Source: Coriolopsis trogii
Lineage: Eukaryota; Basidiomycota; Agaricomycetes; Polyporales; Polyporaceae
Direction of reading: 5' to 3'
Assembly: GCA_020543525.1 (NCBI GenBank)
Contig: JAHYIO010000002.1
Location: forward strand, 62,001-126,000
Length of the DNA: 64,000 nucleotides
A model generated the notes under the pieces. It did no database searches. It was not told where the DNA came from and saw nothing but the letters and a program-made list of their open reading frames with translations. Below, piece after piece: positions 1 to 9,004 of the stretch; position 1 is the stretch's first letter, and each line of letters begins with the position of its first letter. The translations under genes and the position numbers were made by a program.

Positions 1-2155
1 CCCCGCTCGTGGCCGCCACCATCGATAGCCCTCTCGTATATAGCCCTGTACGCGCCGGTTCGCGCCCCTCGTGGAATCAACACAAGTCTCGGGCCCCCTG
101 CCCTCTCTCTCCATTAGTATTCTCCCCTTTGTCTGAAGTCTGGAGGCGTGCCTGTTTTCGGCGTCTGGGCCTCCGGGCGAGAGTACATCAGAAAATGCGA
201 ATATCTCTTTTGGCTCCATCAGGCTCCTGACGGAGCCGGAGGAGCTCCGGAGATTTGCGATCTATCTTGATTTTGCATCTCCTGCCAAGTCCTCGACAGG
301 AGATAGGTGGATCCTGCAGGAGATGGGATTCTCCTGTGATGTAATCAACTGTCATAGGAATGCGAACTCTGTGATGTCTTTTGAAGGCTAGATCATGGCA
401 CATAGATGACTAGAGTCTGTCCACAAAAGTAACAAGGAATCAGTCACCAATGCATCATTGTGACCATGCAAATTGTACTACTCAGTGTCTGCAGACAGAG
501 CTCTCAACATACCTGTCCAGCCCTCCAGCCTTGAGCAGCAGTCAACATCATACTCTGCCTGTGGGATGGCAAACTATTCAAATGGTGATGTTCCAACAGC
601 TTACTGCCGACCACAGGGGCACCAGTGTGTACTCTACTATGTACATGGCAGCTGGTCTCTGGCTATTTGCAGAGAGTAGTACAGAGATATAACTCTCCTG
701 CAGGATGTTTGTCTCCAACGAGCTCCTGCAGGAGATTATACTCCTGTAGGAGTTCGACCCTCCCTGATGGGGCCATCAGAAATGTCAATCTCTCTTCGGA
801 TCAAAAGGAGATCCGTCTCCTTCCGGAGCGGGCACTGTTTCCTAATGTATATTGCACATTGTTTCCGCACCACCTCTCGAATCAAGCCTGCAGATATAGG
901 GATGGATAAAGGGTGAGCACACCTATTCAACCATGCTCACCACACGCGCAGAGGGCAAATTCTGAGAGAGATACAGCAAAATTAAGCTGCTCATCGTTGA
1001 AGGCATTGTGCATGCATATCTGATCAGATCCCGATCCCATCGGGGTGTGGACGGCGGCGCATAAACTGGCGCATGGTGGGAAAAATGTCCACTTTGTCCC
1101 TCTCGCAACATAGGGGAGCCTGCCAGAAGATTCATGCAAAGTCTGAGATCCCAAAAATACTGTCTGAGCTCTGAAGTCGGAAGCTATCTGAGGCTGTCTG
1201 GAGGTCGTCTGGAGGGGTCTGAAACGTCTGACTCAGACCCTCCAGACACCTCAGAACTTGTGGAAAATTCTAATGTCTCGGTCTCTCTGCCCGTCTGCCG
1301 TCTGTCTCTCTTCCAAACTATCTGACCCGCTGCATCCCGGCCAGTCTCGGGGAATCTCTGAAACTCCTGCCACGTCCTGAGACTGCCATCAAGCCAAACA
1401 ATGTGGCGGCTGAGCCACATCGCTCGTTATGGTAGATTAGACGCCGCCCGACGGAATTTTGCCTCCTTCCATCATTCTCTCTCGATAACCGACCGTTGTT
1501 GGCCACACCTCCTCCTCATGTATCTCTCTTTAATATGATTTCAATTACACTTTACTTATGAATGATTATAGACTTGACCTAGACCCATTGACAAGGGGTC
1601 TGTTATGTAGCCAGAATGCAGCAAAATCTATTGATACTCTTTGGGTCACAACATTTCTGCGGAGAAATGGCCTTGTCAATGCTTGTCAATGAATATTAGG
1701 TTACAGTCATCAAGATCATTGACAAGCTGTTTGTGGCTTAACTGCTGCTCGGATTCCTGTTGACAAGAGGTCAATCGTGTAGCCTGAATGTAGGGAAACC
1801 CAAGGGTACCCTTTGTGTGGCCATATGTCATGTTTCCATGGAGCAAACCTCTCATCTATGCTTGCCCATGCATCTAGAAGGTGCTGACAAAATCATTGAC
1901 AAGCTAATTCTTAGGGTTATGAGAGATTCTGAGGGTCCCTGGGTTGAGAATAGACCCTAGGGTAGGAGTTTACAACCCTAATTTAGGGTTAAAATATCAG
2001 TTTTCCACCACTGTTACGTATACCACACACCAACATTGTGGAGTAGTATCAGGGCATATCACTGTCTCATTGATTGCTATACATATACTTCATGATATAG
2101 AGGTGATACAGACCATTTTATTAGAGCTATATATCCACAGATTTACTGACCTAGT
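1..2155. other. Repeat-rich flank of the retroelement, no gene recognised
   Basis: No convincing coding region. Visible structure: palindromic CTCCTGCAGGAG-type motifs between about 230 and 760; a hairpin with a 15-16 bp stem at 1207-1247; two related direct-repeat units of about 170 bp (about 1578-1745 and 1748-1920) sharing a GACAAG(G/A)GGTC...TAGCC(A/T)GAATG motif and a CATTGACAAGCT motif; and a small telomere-like palindrome, AACCCTAATTTAGGGTT, near 1974-1990. The whole stretch recurs inverted at 14178-16332. It is probably older transposon-derived DNA. Confidence 0.6.
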
Positions 2156-2244
2156 TGTTACGGTGCGCATTTCTCGTCATGATCATCATGGACATTTCGT
2201 ATTACTCCGTTCGCTTTTGCTACCATTACAGAGTCTGCTTCATG

Positions 2245-2375
2245 CACAGTCCGCAGTAGCACAGTCTACCATTACTTAGCTGCACAGTCGCACAGTCTGT
2301 AGTTGCACAGTTCGCAGCTACACAGTAGCACAGTCTGTAGTAGTAGTGCACAGTCGCGGCTGCGCATTGCACAGT
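2245..2375 (+). promoter_or_regulatory. U3 array of nine CACAGT motifs
   Basis: Nine copies of CACAGT lie within about 130 bp immediately upstream of the LTR TATA box (for example 2245-2250, 2260-2265, 2283-2288, 2291-2296 and 2370-2375). They are interleaved with GTAGTAG and CGCAG blocks and are kept in all three LTRs. The position suggests enhancer-like binding sites; this is inference from repetition and location only. Confidence 0.55.
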
Positions 2376-2386
2376 TCTCTAGCATG

Positions 2387-2430
2387 TATATAAGGGACGA
2401 CACCTCAGAGTGCTCCTCAGCTTTCAGTCT
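2387..2430 (+). promoter_or_regulatory. LTR TATA box and predicted transcript 5' end
   Basis: TATATAAG at 2387-2394. A start about 25-32 bp downstream would fall near 2418-2420, at the beginning of AGCTTTCAGTCT (2419-2430). That 12-mer is the exact reverse complement of the primer binding site at 2597-2608. The same arrangement occurs in the other two LTRs. Confidence 0.7.
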
Positions 2431-2596
2431 CCTTTGCGTATAACAAACTCTTCTGTTTGTTATCTCGCTTCCACCCGATCTTACTGGTGTTCTCCTTCGA
2501 CAAGGCGAACCGGACTAGTAAGAGCTTAGCAAGCCGCTAAGCAGTCGATCCTTTAAGGCTCTTCAGTTTAAAGGTTGTGCTCGAAAGCGTAACATT

Positions 2597-2608
2597 AGAC
2601 TGAAAGCT
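2597..2608 (+). promoter_or_regulatory. Primer binding site, probably self-primed
   Basis: AGACTGAAAGCT lies two bases after the 5' LTR. It does not begin with the TGG expected for a host tRNA 3' end. It is perfectly complementary over 12 nt to the predicted 5' end of the element's own transcript (2419-2430). This is the layout of Tf1/sushi-type self-priming, where the mRNA 5' end folds back to prime minus-strand synthesis. Confidence 0.75.
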
Positions 2609-2646
2609 TTAACTCTCCACCTATCCAGGTGCAGAGAACCCCATCG

Positions 2647-3183
2647 ATGGCCCATAGAAAGACGAGGAAGGCCAAGACGGAGGAAGTAAGGATAGACCAT
2701 CCTCTCCTCAGAAGACCAGGAAACGCACCAGGACAGGCGACGAACAGAGGGAAACCTCTACCGATACTACCATGGATCCGTACATTGGAGGCTTCAGAGA
2801 TATCGAACCCTCCTATTGTACGTCCACACACTCCGTACCCCGGAAGAACCCTTTCATCCCTTATCCCGTTCGTCGAACACAACTCTTCAGCTTACTCGAG
2901 TCCGAGTACTCTAGTAGCACGGGAAGAGGTGGCGTTTCAAAGAACCCCAGAGTGGCAAGAGTACCAAAGCTCGGTAGCCACTAGCACAGAACAAGGAGTA
3001 GCCGGAGGCGTACTCATCCCAGCAGAACCGAGTCCAGAATCAAGCGATGTTGATTCGGACAACCCAGAGACAAGCGTAGAAAGATCCTCGACGACAGGAA
3101 TATTCTACAGAAGGACACAGGTCCCAGTACACGCGGTCGACACACTTCGGGTTATAGCAGATAACCTCGAAGTGTTAAGATAG
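2647..3183 (+). CDS. Element 5' ORF, first part, unknown function
   Basis: Open from the ATG at 2647 to a TAG at 3181-3183 (178 codons). The product is basic at its N-terminus (repeated Lys/Arg in the first 20 residues), then rich in Pro, Ser, Thr and Glu. No domain is recognised. The frame continues open beyond the TAG to 3471. The same frame and the same stop are present in the inverted copy, with a Thr/Met difference near residue 6. Because the TAG is followed by GAAGAC and a GTAAGG donor-like site lies at 2686, the segment could also be an in-frame retained intron (2686-3183). Confidence 0.5.
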   Translation: MAHRKTRKAKTEEVRIDHPLLRRPGNAPGQATNRGKPLPILPWIRTLEASEISNPPIVRPHTPYPGRTLSSLIPFVEHNSSAYSSPSTLVAREEVAFQRTPEWQEYQSSVATSTEQGVAGGVLIPAEPSPESSDVDSDNPETSVERSSTTGIFYRRTQVPVHAVDTLRVIADNLEVLR

Positions 3184-3471
3184 GAAGACTTTACCCGAGA
3201 ATACCACTTGACTCTCGAACAAGCGCAGCAGTATACCTCTCAAGTCTTACAGACCCTCGAGTTTATTCCAAGAGAAGTTGTCCAATCCTCACTAAGGATT
3301 AGAAACTTTGCGGAATATCTCAGTCATCAGATTGATTTCCTTCAAGCCAAGATTATCAATCTGGAAAATCTCGTGAACCCAGACCTCGAACAAGATATCG
3401 CAAAACTTCGTAGCTATCTTCGAGCCAAGACACTACACCAGAAGTTCCTTCAGCAAGCACAACATGTATGA
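3184..3471 (+). CDS. Element 5' ORF, second part, Gag-like N-terminal segment
   Basis: In phase with the preceding ORF after its TAG stop; ends in TGA at 3469-3471. The product looks helical, with a Glu/Gln/Leu-rich stretch suggesting a short coiled coil. The stop overlaps the ATG of the next frame (ATGA at 3468-3471), an arrangement compatible with termination-reinitiation. If 3466-3668 were removed as an intron (GTATGA...CCTAG), this segment would fuse in frame to gag. It could only be translated by readthrough, reinitiation or splicing, since it has no ATG near its start. Confidence 0.45.
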   Translation, partial: EDFTREYHLTLEQAQQYTSQVLQTLEFIPREVVQSSLRIRNFAEYLSHQIDFLQAKIINLENLVNPDLEQDIAKLRSYLRAKTLHQKFLQQAQHV

Positions 3472-3668
3472 GCATTCCACGCACATACACTTGTGAAGGG
3501 AAATATCATCTGTTCGATCCAGACTACGTCCGGGACAAACACTATCGAGAAGTAAGTCAAAGGTGGACAACGTGTACACATGCTCGGTGTCCAGTTCGGT
3601 ATAACACTACAACCGTACCGTCAGACATTGTAGTTCCAAGTGGACTCGAACAAACTCAGAAGACCTAG
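3468..3668 (+). CDS. Short element ORF between the 5' ORF and gag
   Basis: An ATG at 3468 overlaps the upstream TGA (ATGA) and opens 66 codons to a TAG at 3666-3668. Beyond that stop the same frame is open through gag. There are four cysteines in the product, in no recognised pattern. The stop context (TAG GAAGAC) repeats the one at 3181-3189. It is identical in the inverted copy, so the arrangement predates the duplication. It may be a separate small ORF, a readthrough extension of Gag, or part of an intron. Confidence 0.4.
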   Translation: MSIPRTYTCEGKYHLFDPDYVRDKHYREVSQRWTTCTHARCPVRYNTTTVPSDIVVPSGLEQTQKT

Positions 3669-5282
3669 GAAGACAAGATCAAAAGGTCTCACGGAAAGTT
3701 AGTCCCGCTCCAGGACAACCCCATACCAGCGGGACAGTTACTTTCAACCTCTAGTCCACGAGTCCTATCAGGAACATTCCAAAGTCCATGCACACCAACC
3801 ACCCCTTTGACTCCGTTATCAAGAACAGAACCGGAGCTAGAGCCACAGCGAGACCCAGAACCAGAACCAGAACCAGAGGTTGTTCAACACAGAGAACCCT
3901 CTGAAGAACCAGAACCAGAACCAGAACAAGCTGTATCATCGGACTCTTCAGAAGAAGAAGAAACCGAGCGGATACATATATCAGAACCACCAGAGATGTC
4001 GGGTACAGCCACCATATCGACCGGAGCCTCCATTTCAGTGGCATACGGATATGCATTTCCATCACAGTCAATATCCTCGGCAGGATATACAGCAGCAGGC
4101 GGAAATGCACCCGTGGCAACAGCTACAACGGAAGGAGTCGTACAACCGACAGGTGGAGGAGGTAGTAGCGGAAGAGGAGGTGTAGGAGCGCAACAGATTC
4201 CTAGGCCGAACTTACCTGGAGGCGGAGCACCAGGATCACCAGGAAGTGGTGGAGGACAACCGGGAGGGGGAGGGGGTCCGCCAGGAGCAGGACCACCGGG
4301 AGGAAACCCACCCAGAGGAAATCCACCAGGAGGAAACCCACCAACAGGGAATCCACAACCTAACCAAGGAGCCGCCGCACCAGGACCAGGAAAGGGAAAG
4401 ATTAAAGACCCGGAAGTCTTTAATGGAGACCGAAGCAAAACTCGGTCCTTTCTCAACCAACTTTTCCTGCTCTTCACCGCCAGACCTCATGACTTCGTGT
4501 ACGACTACACGAAGGTTGCAACAGCTCTGTCCTTCATGGAAGGAGATAACATTAACTTCTGGAAGGACGCAATCATTCAGAGGGCAGAAGAGGAAGTACA
4601 GCCTGGCGTTCCCAGAGGATTCGACACCTGGGCTGTATTCAAACAAGACTTCCTACATGCCTTTGCACCGGTAGACGAAGTGGATGACTCCATGGTCCAG
4701 TTAACCACCATTCAACTCAGAGACTATACCTCAGTCAATGAGTTCAATGCTCGGTTTATGGACCTGGCCCTCAAAGGCAATATTCGGGATCCAACAGTGC
4801 AACTTGCATTGTACAGACAAGCACTCCCTGAATATCTGCTGAGGAAGATTTCTATATCATACCCAGCTCCTACGAACATTATGGAGTGGATGACTAGAAT
4901 GAAGGAGTTGGACCACAACTACCAACTCACCGAGAAAATCTTAGCCAACCGGAAGGGCCAGAAAGCTAAGGTTTCAAAGTCGAAGAAGAGCGTACAGGCA
5001 GTTAATGTCAAAGAAGAAGAGTCTCTCGACATTAACAAACTCTCTGTCAAAGAGCAACAGGAGTTACAGAACAAGGAGTTATGTTTCCGGTGCCGGAAAC
5101 CGGGACATATCGCTAAGAATTGTCCATCCAAACCAAAGAACTCAGGGAAACCTGTCAACCGAAAGGTTCGACAGATTTCTAACGAGGAGGAGGACGACAA
5201 AGAAGATTCAAGCGAGGAGGAGGATGAAGAACAGCTACAGGTTAGCACACTCAGAGCCACGGACTTTGACTCGGATTTTTAG
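3669..5282 (+). CDS. gag: Gag polyprotein
   Basis: Structural protein of the element. The frame is open from 3669; the first in-frame ATG is at 3996, so the acidic Glu-Pro repeat segment before it needs readthrough, splicing or a non-AUG start. Order: acidic EP repeats, a Gly/Pro-rich low-complexity region (about 4140-4390), a retrotransposon capsid-like domain (about 4410-4930), a Lys-rich linker, one CCHC zinc knuckle (CFRCRKPGHIAKNC, about 5083-5124) and an acidic tail. It ends in TAG at 5280-5282, overlapping the pol frame by about 13 nt. From 3807 on, the translation is identical in the inverted copy, which indicates recent duplication, conversion or purifying selection. Confidence 0.85.
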   Translation, partial: EDKIKRSHGKLVPLQDNPIPAGQLLSTSSPRVLSGTFQSPCTPTTPLTPLSRTEPELEPQRDPEPEPEPEVVQHREPSEEPEPEPEQAVSSDSSEEEETERIHISEPPEMSGTATISTGASISVAYGYAFPSQSISSAGYTAAGGNAPVATATTEGVVQPTGGGGSSGRGGVGAQQIPRPNLPGGGAPGSPGSGGGQPGGGGGPPGAGPPGGNPPRGNPPGGNPPTGNPQPNQGAAAPGPGKGKIKDPEVFNGDRSKTRSFLNQLFLLFTARPHDFVYDYTKVATALSFMEGDNINFWKDAIIQRAEEEVQPGVPRGFDTWAVFKQDFLHAFAPVDEVDDSMVQLTTIQLRDYTSVNEFNARFMDLALKGNIRDPTVQLALYRQALPEYLLRKISISYPAPTNIMEWMTRMKELDHNYQLTEKILANRKGQKAKVSKSKKSVQAVNVKEEESLDINKLSVKEQQELQNKELCFRCRKPGHIAKNCPSKPKNSGKPVNRKVRQISNEEEDDKEDSSEEEDEEQLQVSTLRATDFDSDF

Positions 5283-8200
5283 ATAGGCAAGCAGACTCGA
5301 CGCCTGTCTTGCCTACAGACTTGCATGTAACCATCGTAACCAATACACAGCGGAGACGTCATGCTCTGCTTATACCCGGTTACATGCAGGTCGGGAAAAA
5401 AGCCATCGAGGTCAAAGAGCTCATCGATACGGGTGCCGATGCTGTTATCGTCAACCGGAAGATTGTCGACAAATACAATCTACCGACAGTCAGACTACCA
5501 AAAGCTCTGACTTTCCAAAACGCGGACGACAGCGTCAATAAGATGGGAACCATCACACATCGGGTGGAAGGCACTTTTAACATCAACGGAAAAAAGCTGC
5601 CTACCAATTGGTACATTGCTGACATTGGACGAGACGACGTCTTATTTGGCATGCCATGGATCCGGAAGTACAACCCGAATATTGACTGGGAAAGTGGTCT
5701 CATAATCATTTCCTCTGATATTATAAAAAAGCAACAACGGATTCACAAGTACCAATCCGAACACGATCCACCAGAAGGGATGTTGTGGGGGTTTCCAATC
5801 AAAGCCGTCAACCAAGACCTGGTCATATCCTTTGTACAAACAAAGGATGAGGACGAAGACGACTTTGATGCAGAAGACCAGCTTACACATAATCCGTCTC
5901 GAACCATAGAAAGATGGTATCAGAGAAAGCAAATACGGAAAATCAACAAGTCAATGGAGATAGCGATAGCAGCGAAGAAGGATCAGAAAGAAAGAACTCT
6001 CGACGAGATCCTACCCGACTTTGTCAAGGACTTCAAGACTGTCTTTGAAAAGAAGGCTGCTGAAAGATTTCCACCATCCAGACCCTGGGACCACGCCATC
6101 GAATTCAAAAAGGATTTCGATTATCACACCAAGGGGTCATAGAGGAAAATCTATCCGCTATCATACACGGAACGGCTCGAACTCGACAAGTTCATCTTGG
6201 AAAACCTTGCAAAAGGTTACATTCGAAAATCCAAGTCTCTGTTAGCGTCACCATTCTTTTTTGTCACAAAAAAGGATGGCAGTCTTCGACCAGTACAAGA
6301 CTATCGAGTGCTCAACGAAGGAATGGTAAAGAATGCATATCCACTACCCCTTATAAGCAATATCATCGACCGCTTAAAGGGAGCCAACATATTTACCAAA
6401 CTTGACGTGCGAGCAGGATATAACAATGTTCGCATCAAAGAGGGTGACCAGTGAAAGGCCGCATTCATCACACCTAGTGGATTATTTGAACCGACAGTCA
6501 TGTTCTTTGGATTGTGCAATGCAGCAGCCACATTCCAAAACATGATGAACGATATATTCCAAGATATGTTGCAGGAAGGATGGCTAGTCATCTATATGGA
6601 TGACATTCTCATCTTCTCCGACAACATAGAAGAGCACCATGAATGGACGCGGAGAGTCTTACAACGACTCAAGGAAAATGACCTCTATCTCAAGGCAGAA
6701 AAATGTGAATTCGATAAGCAGGAAGTCAAATTCCTCGGATCAATCATTCAACCTGGGATAGTGGCCATGGATCCTGTAAAACTCAAAGTGATCATCGAAT
6801 GGGAACCACCGAAAACGGTCAAACAAGTTCAAGCATTCTTGGGGTTCGGAAAATTCTATCGACGATTTATTCAAGACTACTCGAGGATTGTACGACCCCT
6901 CACAGAATTAACAAAGAAGGACCAGCCGTTTTCATGGACCCAGGAATGTCAGGAGGCATTCGATACTCTCAAGAAACGGTTTACAGAAGAACCAATTCTC
7001 CAGATCCTGGATCCGGAGAAACCGTTTCAAATCGAATGCGACGCATCAAAGGTTGCAACAGGTGCAGTTTTACGGCAACAAGGACCGGATGGACTATGGC
7101 ACCCTTGTGCCTATTTGTCCAAGTCCTTCACGCAAGCTGAACAGAACTATCAAATATATGATCAAGAGCTCCTAGCAATCATACGAGCGCTTGAAGCATG
7201 GCGACACTTTCTACAGGGGTCCCCACACCCTGTAGAAGTGCTCTCTGATCATAAGAATTTGACGTACTTCCGTACAGCTCAAAAGCTGAACCGCAGACAA
7301 GCACGATGGCACTTATTCCTATTGGAATTCAACATTGTACTCAAGCACCAACCCGGCAAGTCCCTAACCCAAGCAGACACCCTTTCTTGGAGATCAGGGC
7401 ATGACGGGGAGGAAAATGACAACGAAAATATTGTCGTACTACAACCCGAACTCTTCGCCAAAGCCGTCAACGTAGAATTGCGAGAGAAAATTCGCAATAC
7501 CAAACTACGCGACTCGGCTCTGATAGAGTTCATTATCACAAAAGGAAAGGCTACCAAACACTCCGAATTTGGAAACCCAGAAGACTGGTCAGATGACGAC
7601 GGCATACTCCTATACAAAGATAGGGTGTATGTTCCACCTGACAAAGAACTATATCGAGAAATCGTTAGGATGCATCACGACACACCAGTTATGGGCCATC
7701 CGGGGATCCAAAAGACCTACGATCTGGTGAAAAGAGAGTTTTTATGGCCAGGCATGCGCAAGTTTATAACCCAATACGTCAAGGGTTGTCCTATCTGCCA
7801 AACAAACAAGGTCAATACACACCTGATCAAACTAGGTCTTATCCCAATTCCTCATAGTGGTGACACGAGACCTTTCAAGACCATCACCATGGACTACATC
7901 ATCGACTTACCCGAGTCAAATGGTTATAATGCCATTCAAGTGATGGTAGACCATGACGTATCCAAAGCGGCAGTATTCTCCCCTTGCACAAAGAATATCA
8001 CGGCTGAAGGAGCCATGGATATATTGCAAAGGGATGTTTACAGCAGGTTTGGATTACCAGATAAGATCATATTGGACCGAGGACCACAGTTCATTTCTAA
8101 AGCTTTCAAGGAACTACACGAAAGCTTGGGAATTAAAACGGCCCTTAGTACGGCGTATCATCCGCAAACGGATGGAGAAATGGAACGGGTCAACCAAGAG

Positions 8201-8935
8201 CTCGATCTAGCTCTACGACTCTATTGTGCCAATAACCCCGAAGACTGGGTGAAACTCCTTCCCCAATTCGAGTTTGCGCACAATCGGAGGACTCACTCCG
8301 TGACCGGCAAGTCTCCGTTCGAACTTCTTTATGGATACCAACCGGAAGCAATTGGAACTGTTAGAACAAACCAGAAACATCCGAGCACTGAAGAACGACT
8401 GTGTAGTCTCCAACAAGCCCGAGAGAATACTATTGCTGCACATGCACAAGCAGCCGCAGCAATGGCAAGGAGACTACCTACGTCACAGGTACCACTAAAG
8501 AAGGGAGACAAGGTCCTTCTTGACACCAAGAATCTAAAGCTTTCATACGTTTCCAGGAAGTTGATTCCAAAAAGAGTAGGACCTTTCATCATAACCAAGG
8601 TCATGGGACCCGTCACCTTTCAACTCAAGCTTCCAAGCACATGGAAGATCCACCCAGTTTTCCATGCTGCGCTCCTCACACCCTATCGCACTACGGAAGA
8701 ATATGGTCAGGATTACGCACGACCCCCGGCGATTCCAACACCTGACCAGGGCGAAGGGTCTGAAGAGTGGGAAGTTGAAGCTATCCTGAACCACAGGACA
8801 AAGAGAAAGAAGAAAGAATTTCTCGTGGCTTAGAAAGGATGGCCGGTATCGGAGAATTCATGGGAACCAGAGAGTCATCTGAAGAACATGCAAGCCCTTC
8901 TGCGCAAGTATAAAAAGAGGCACAAGCTGAAGTGA
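5270..8935 (+). pseudogene. pol: Pol polyprotein with three in-frame stops
   Basis: One continuous frame with protease (DTGAD at about 5433-5447), reverse transcriptase (YMDD at about 6595-6606), RNase H (ECDAS at about 7036-7050), an integrase HHCC zinc finger (about 7674-7800) and an integrase core with the D, D and E in TMDY, LDRGPQF and GEMERVNQ. A chromodomain follows at about 8770-8930. In-frame stops: TAG at 6140-6142 just before the RT core, TGA at 6452-6454, and TAG at 8831-8833. The last two sit where related elements have conserved Trp (TGG), so each is a single G-to-A change. The frame ends with TGA at 8933-8935. There is no frameshift, so decay is by point mutation only. Confidence 0.9.
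5276..5282 (+). other. Candidate -1 frameshift site between gag and pol
   Basis: Gag ends TTT TAG preceded by T, giving a run of five T. A tRNA on TTT (5277-5279) can re-pair one base back on TTT (5276-5278). This moves the ribosome from the gag frame into the pol frame, which is open from 5270. The canonical X XXY YYZ heptamer is not perfect, so stop-coupled slippage is inferred. Confidence 0.4.
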
Positions 8936-9004
8936 ACGGCTCGACAAGCCTCCAGCTTCTGCTCACCTCCTGATATACACACACACTCAACCTCTCTGAT
9001 CTCC

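Larger units (their letters stand above)
2156..2594 (+). repeat. 5' LTR
   Basis: 439 bp with the terminal inverted repeat TGTTAC/GTAACA. It differs from the 3' LTR at about 19 positions (about 4%), all of them transitions. It matches the LTR of the inverted copy (13739-14177) at nearly all of these sites, except in a block of about 85-90 bp around 2270-2357. There the inverted copy instead carries the 3'-LTR alleles. It contains a TATA box at 2387-2394 and the R-region sequence complementary to the primer binding site. Confidence 0.95.
1..5553 (+). repeat. Left arm of a giant inverted repeat
   Basis: Position x in this arm corresponds to position 16333-x on the opposite strand. The match stops exactly at 5553, which pairs with 10780, and runs to base 1, so the arm may extend beyond the window. 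The arm holds about 2.15 kb of flanking DNA, an LTR, the upstream reading frames, all of gag and the start of pol. The arms are nearly identical but not perfect: single-base differences occur in the flank, the LTR and the first ORF, while the 491-residue gag segment from 3807 is identical at protein level. The differences argue against a simple read-foldback artefact but do not exclude one. Confidence 0.95.

Noticed and set aside
1974..1990. AACCCTAATTTAGGGTT as an interstitial telomere
   Set aside because: Only a single palindromic pair of telomere-like units, with no tandem array, so chance or transposon sequence is as likely.
3751..4646. Pro/Gly- and Leu/Val-rich minus-strand frames opposite gag
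   Set aside because: Antisense of the low-complexity EP and GGNPP repeats of Gag; no independent support.
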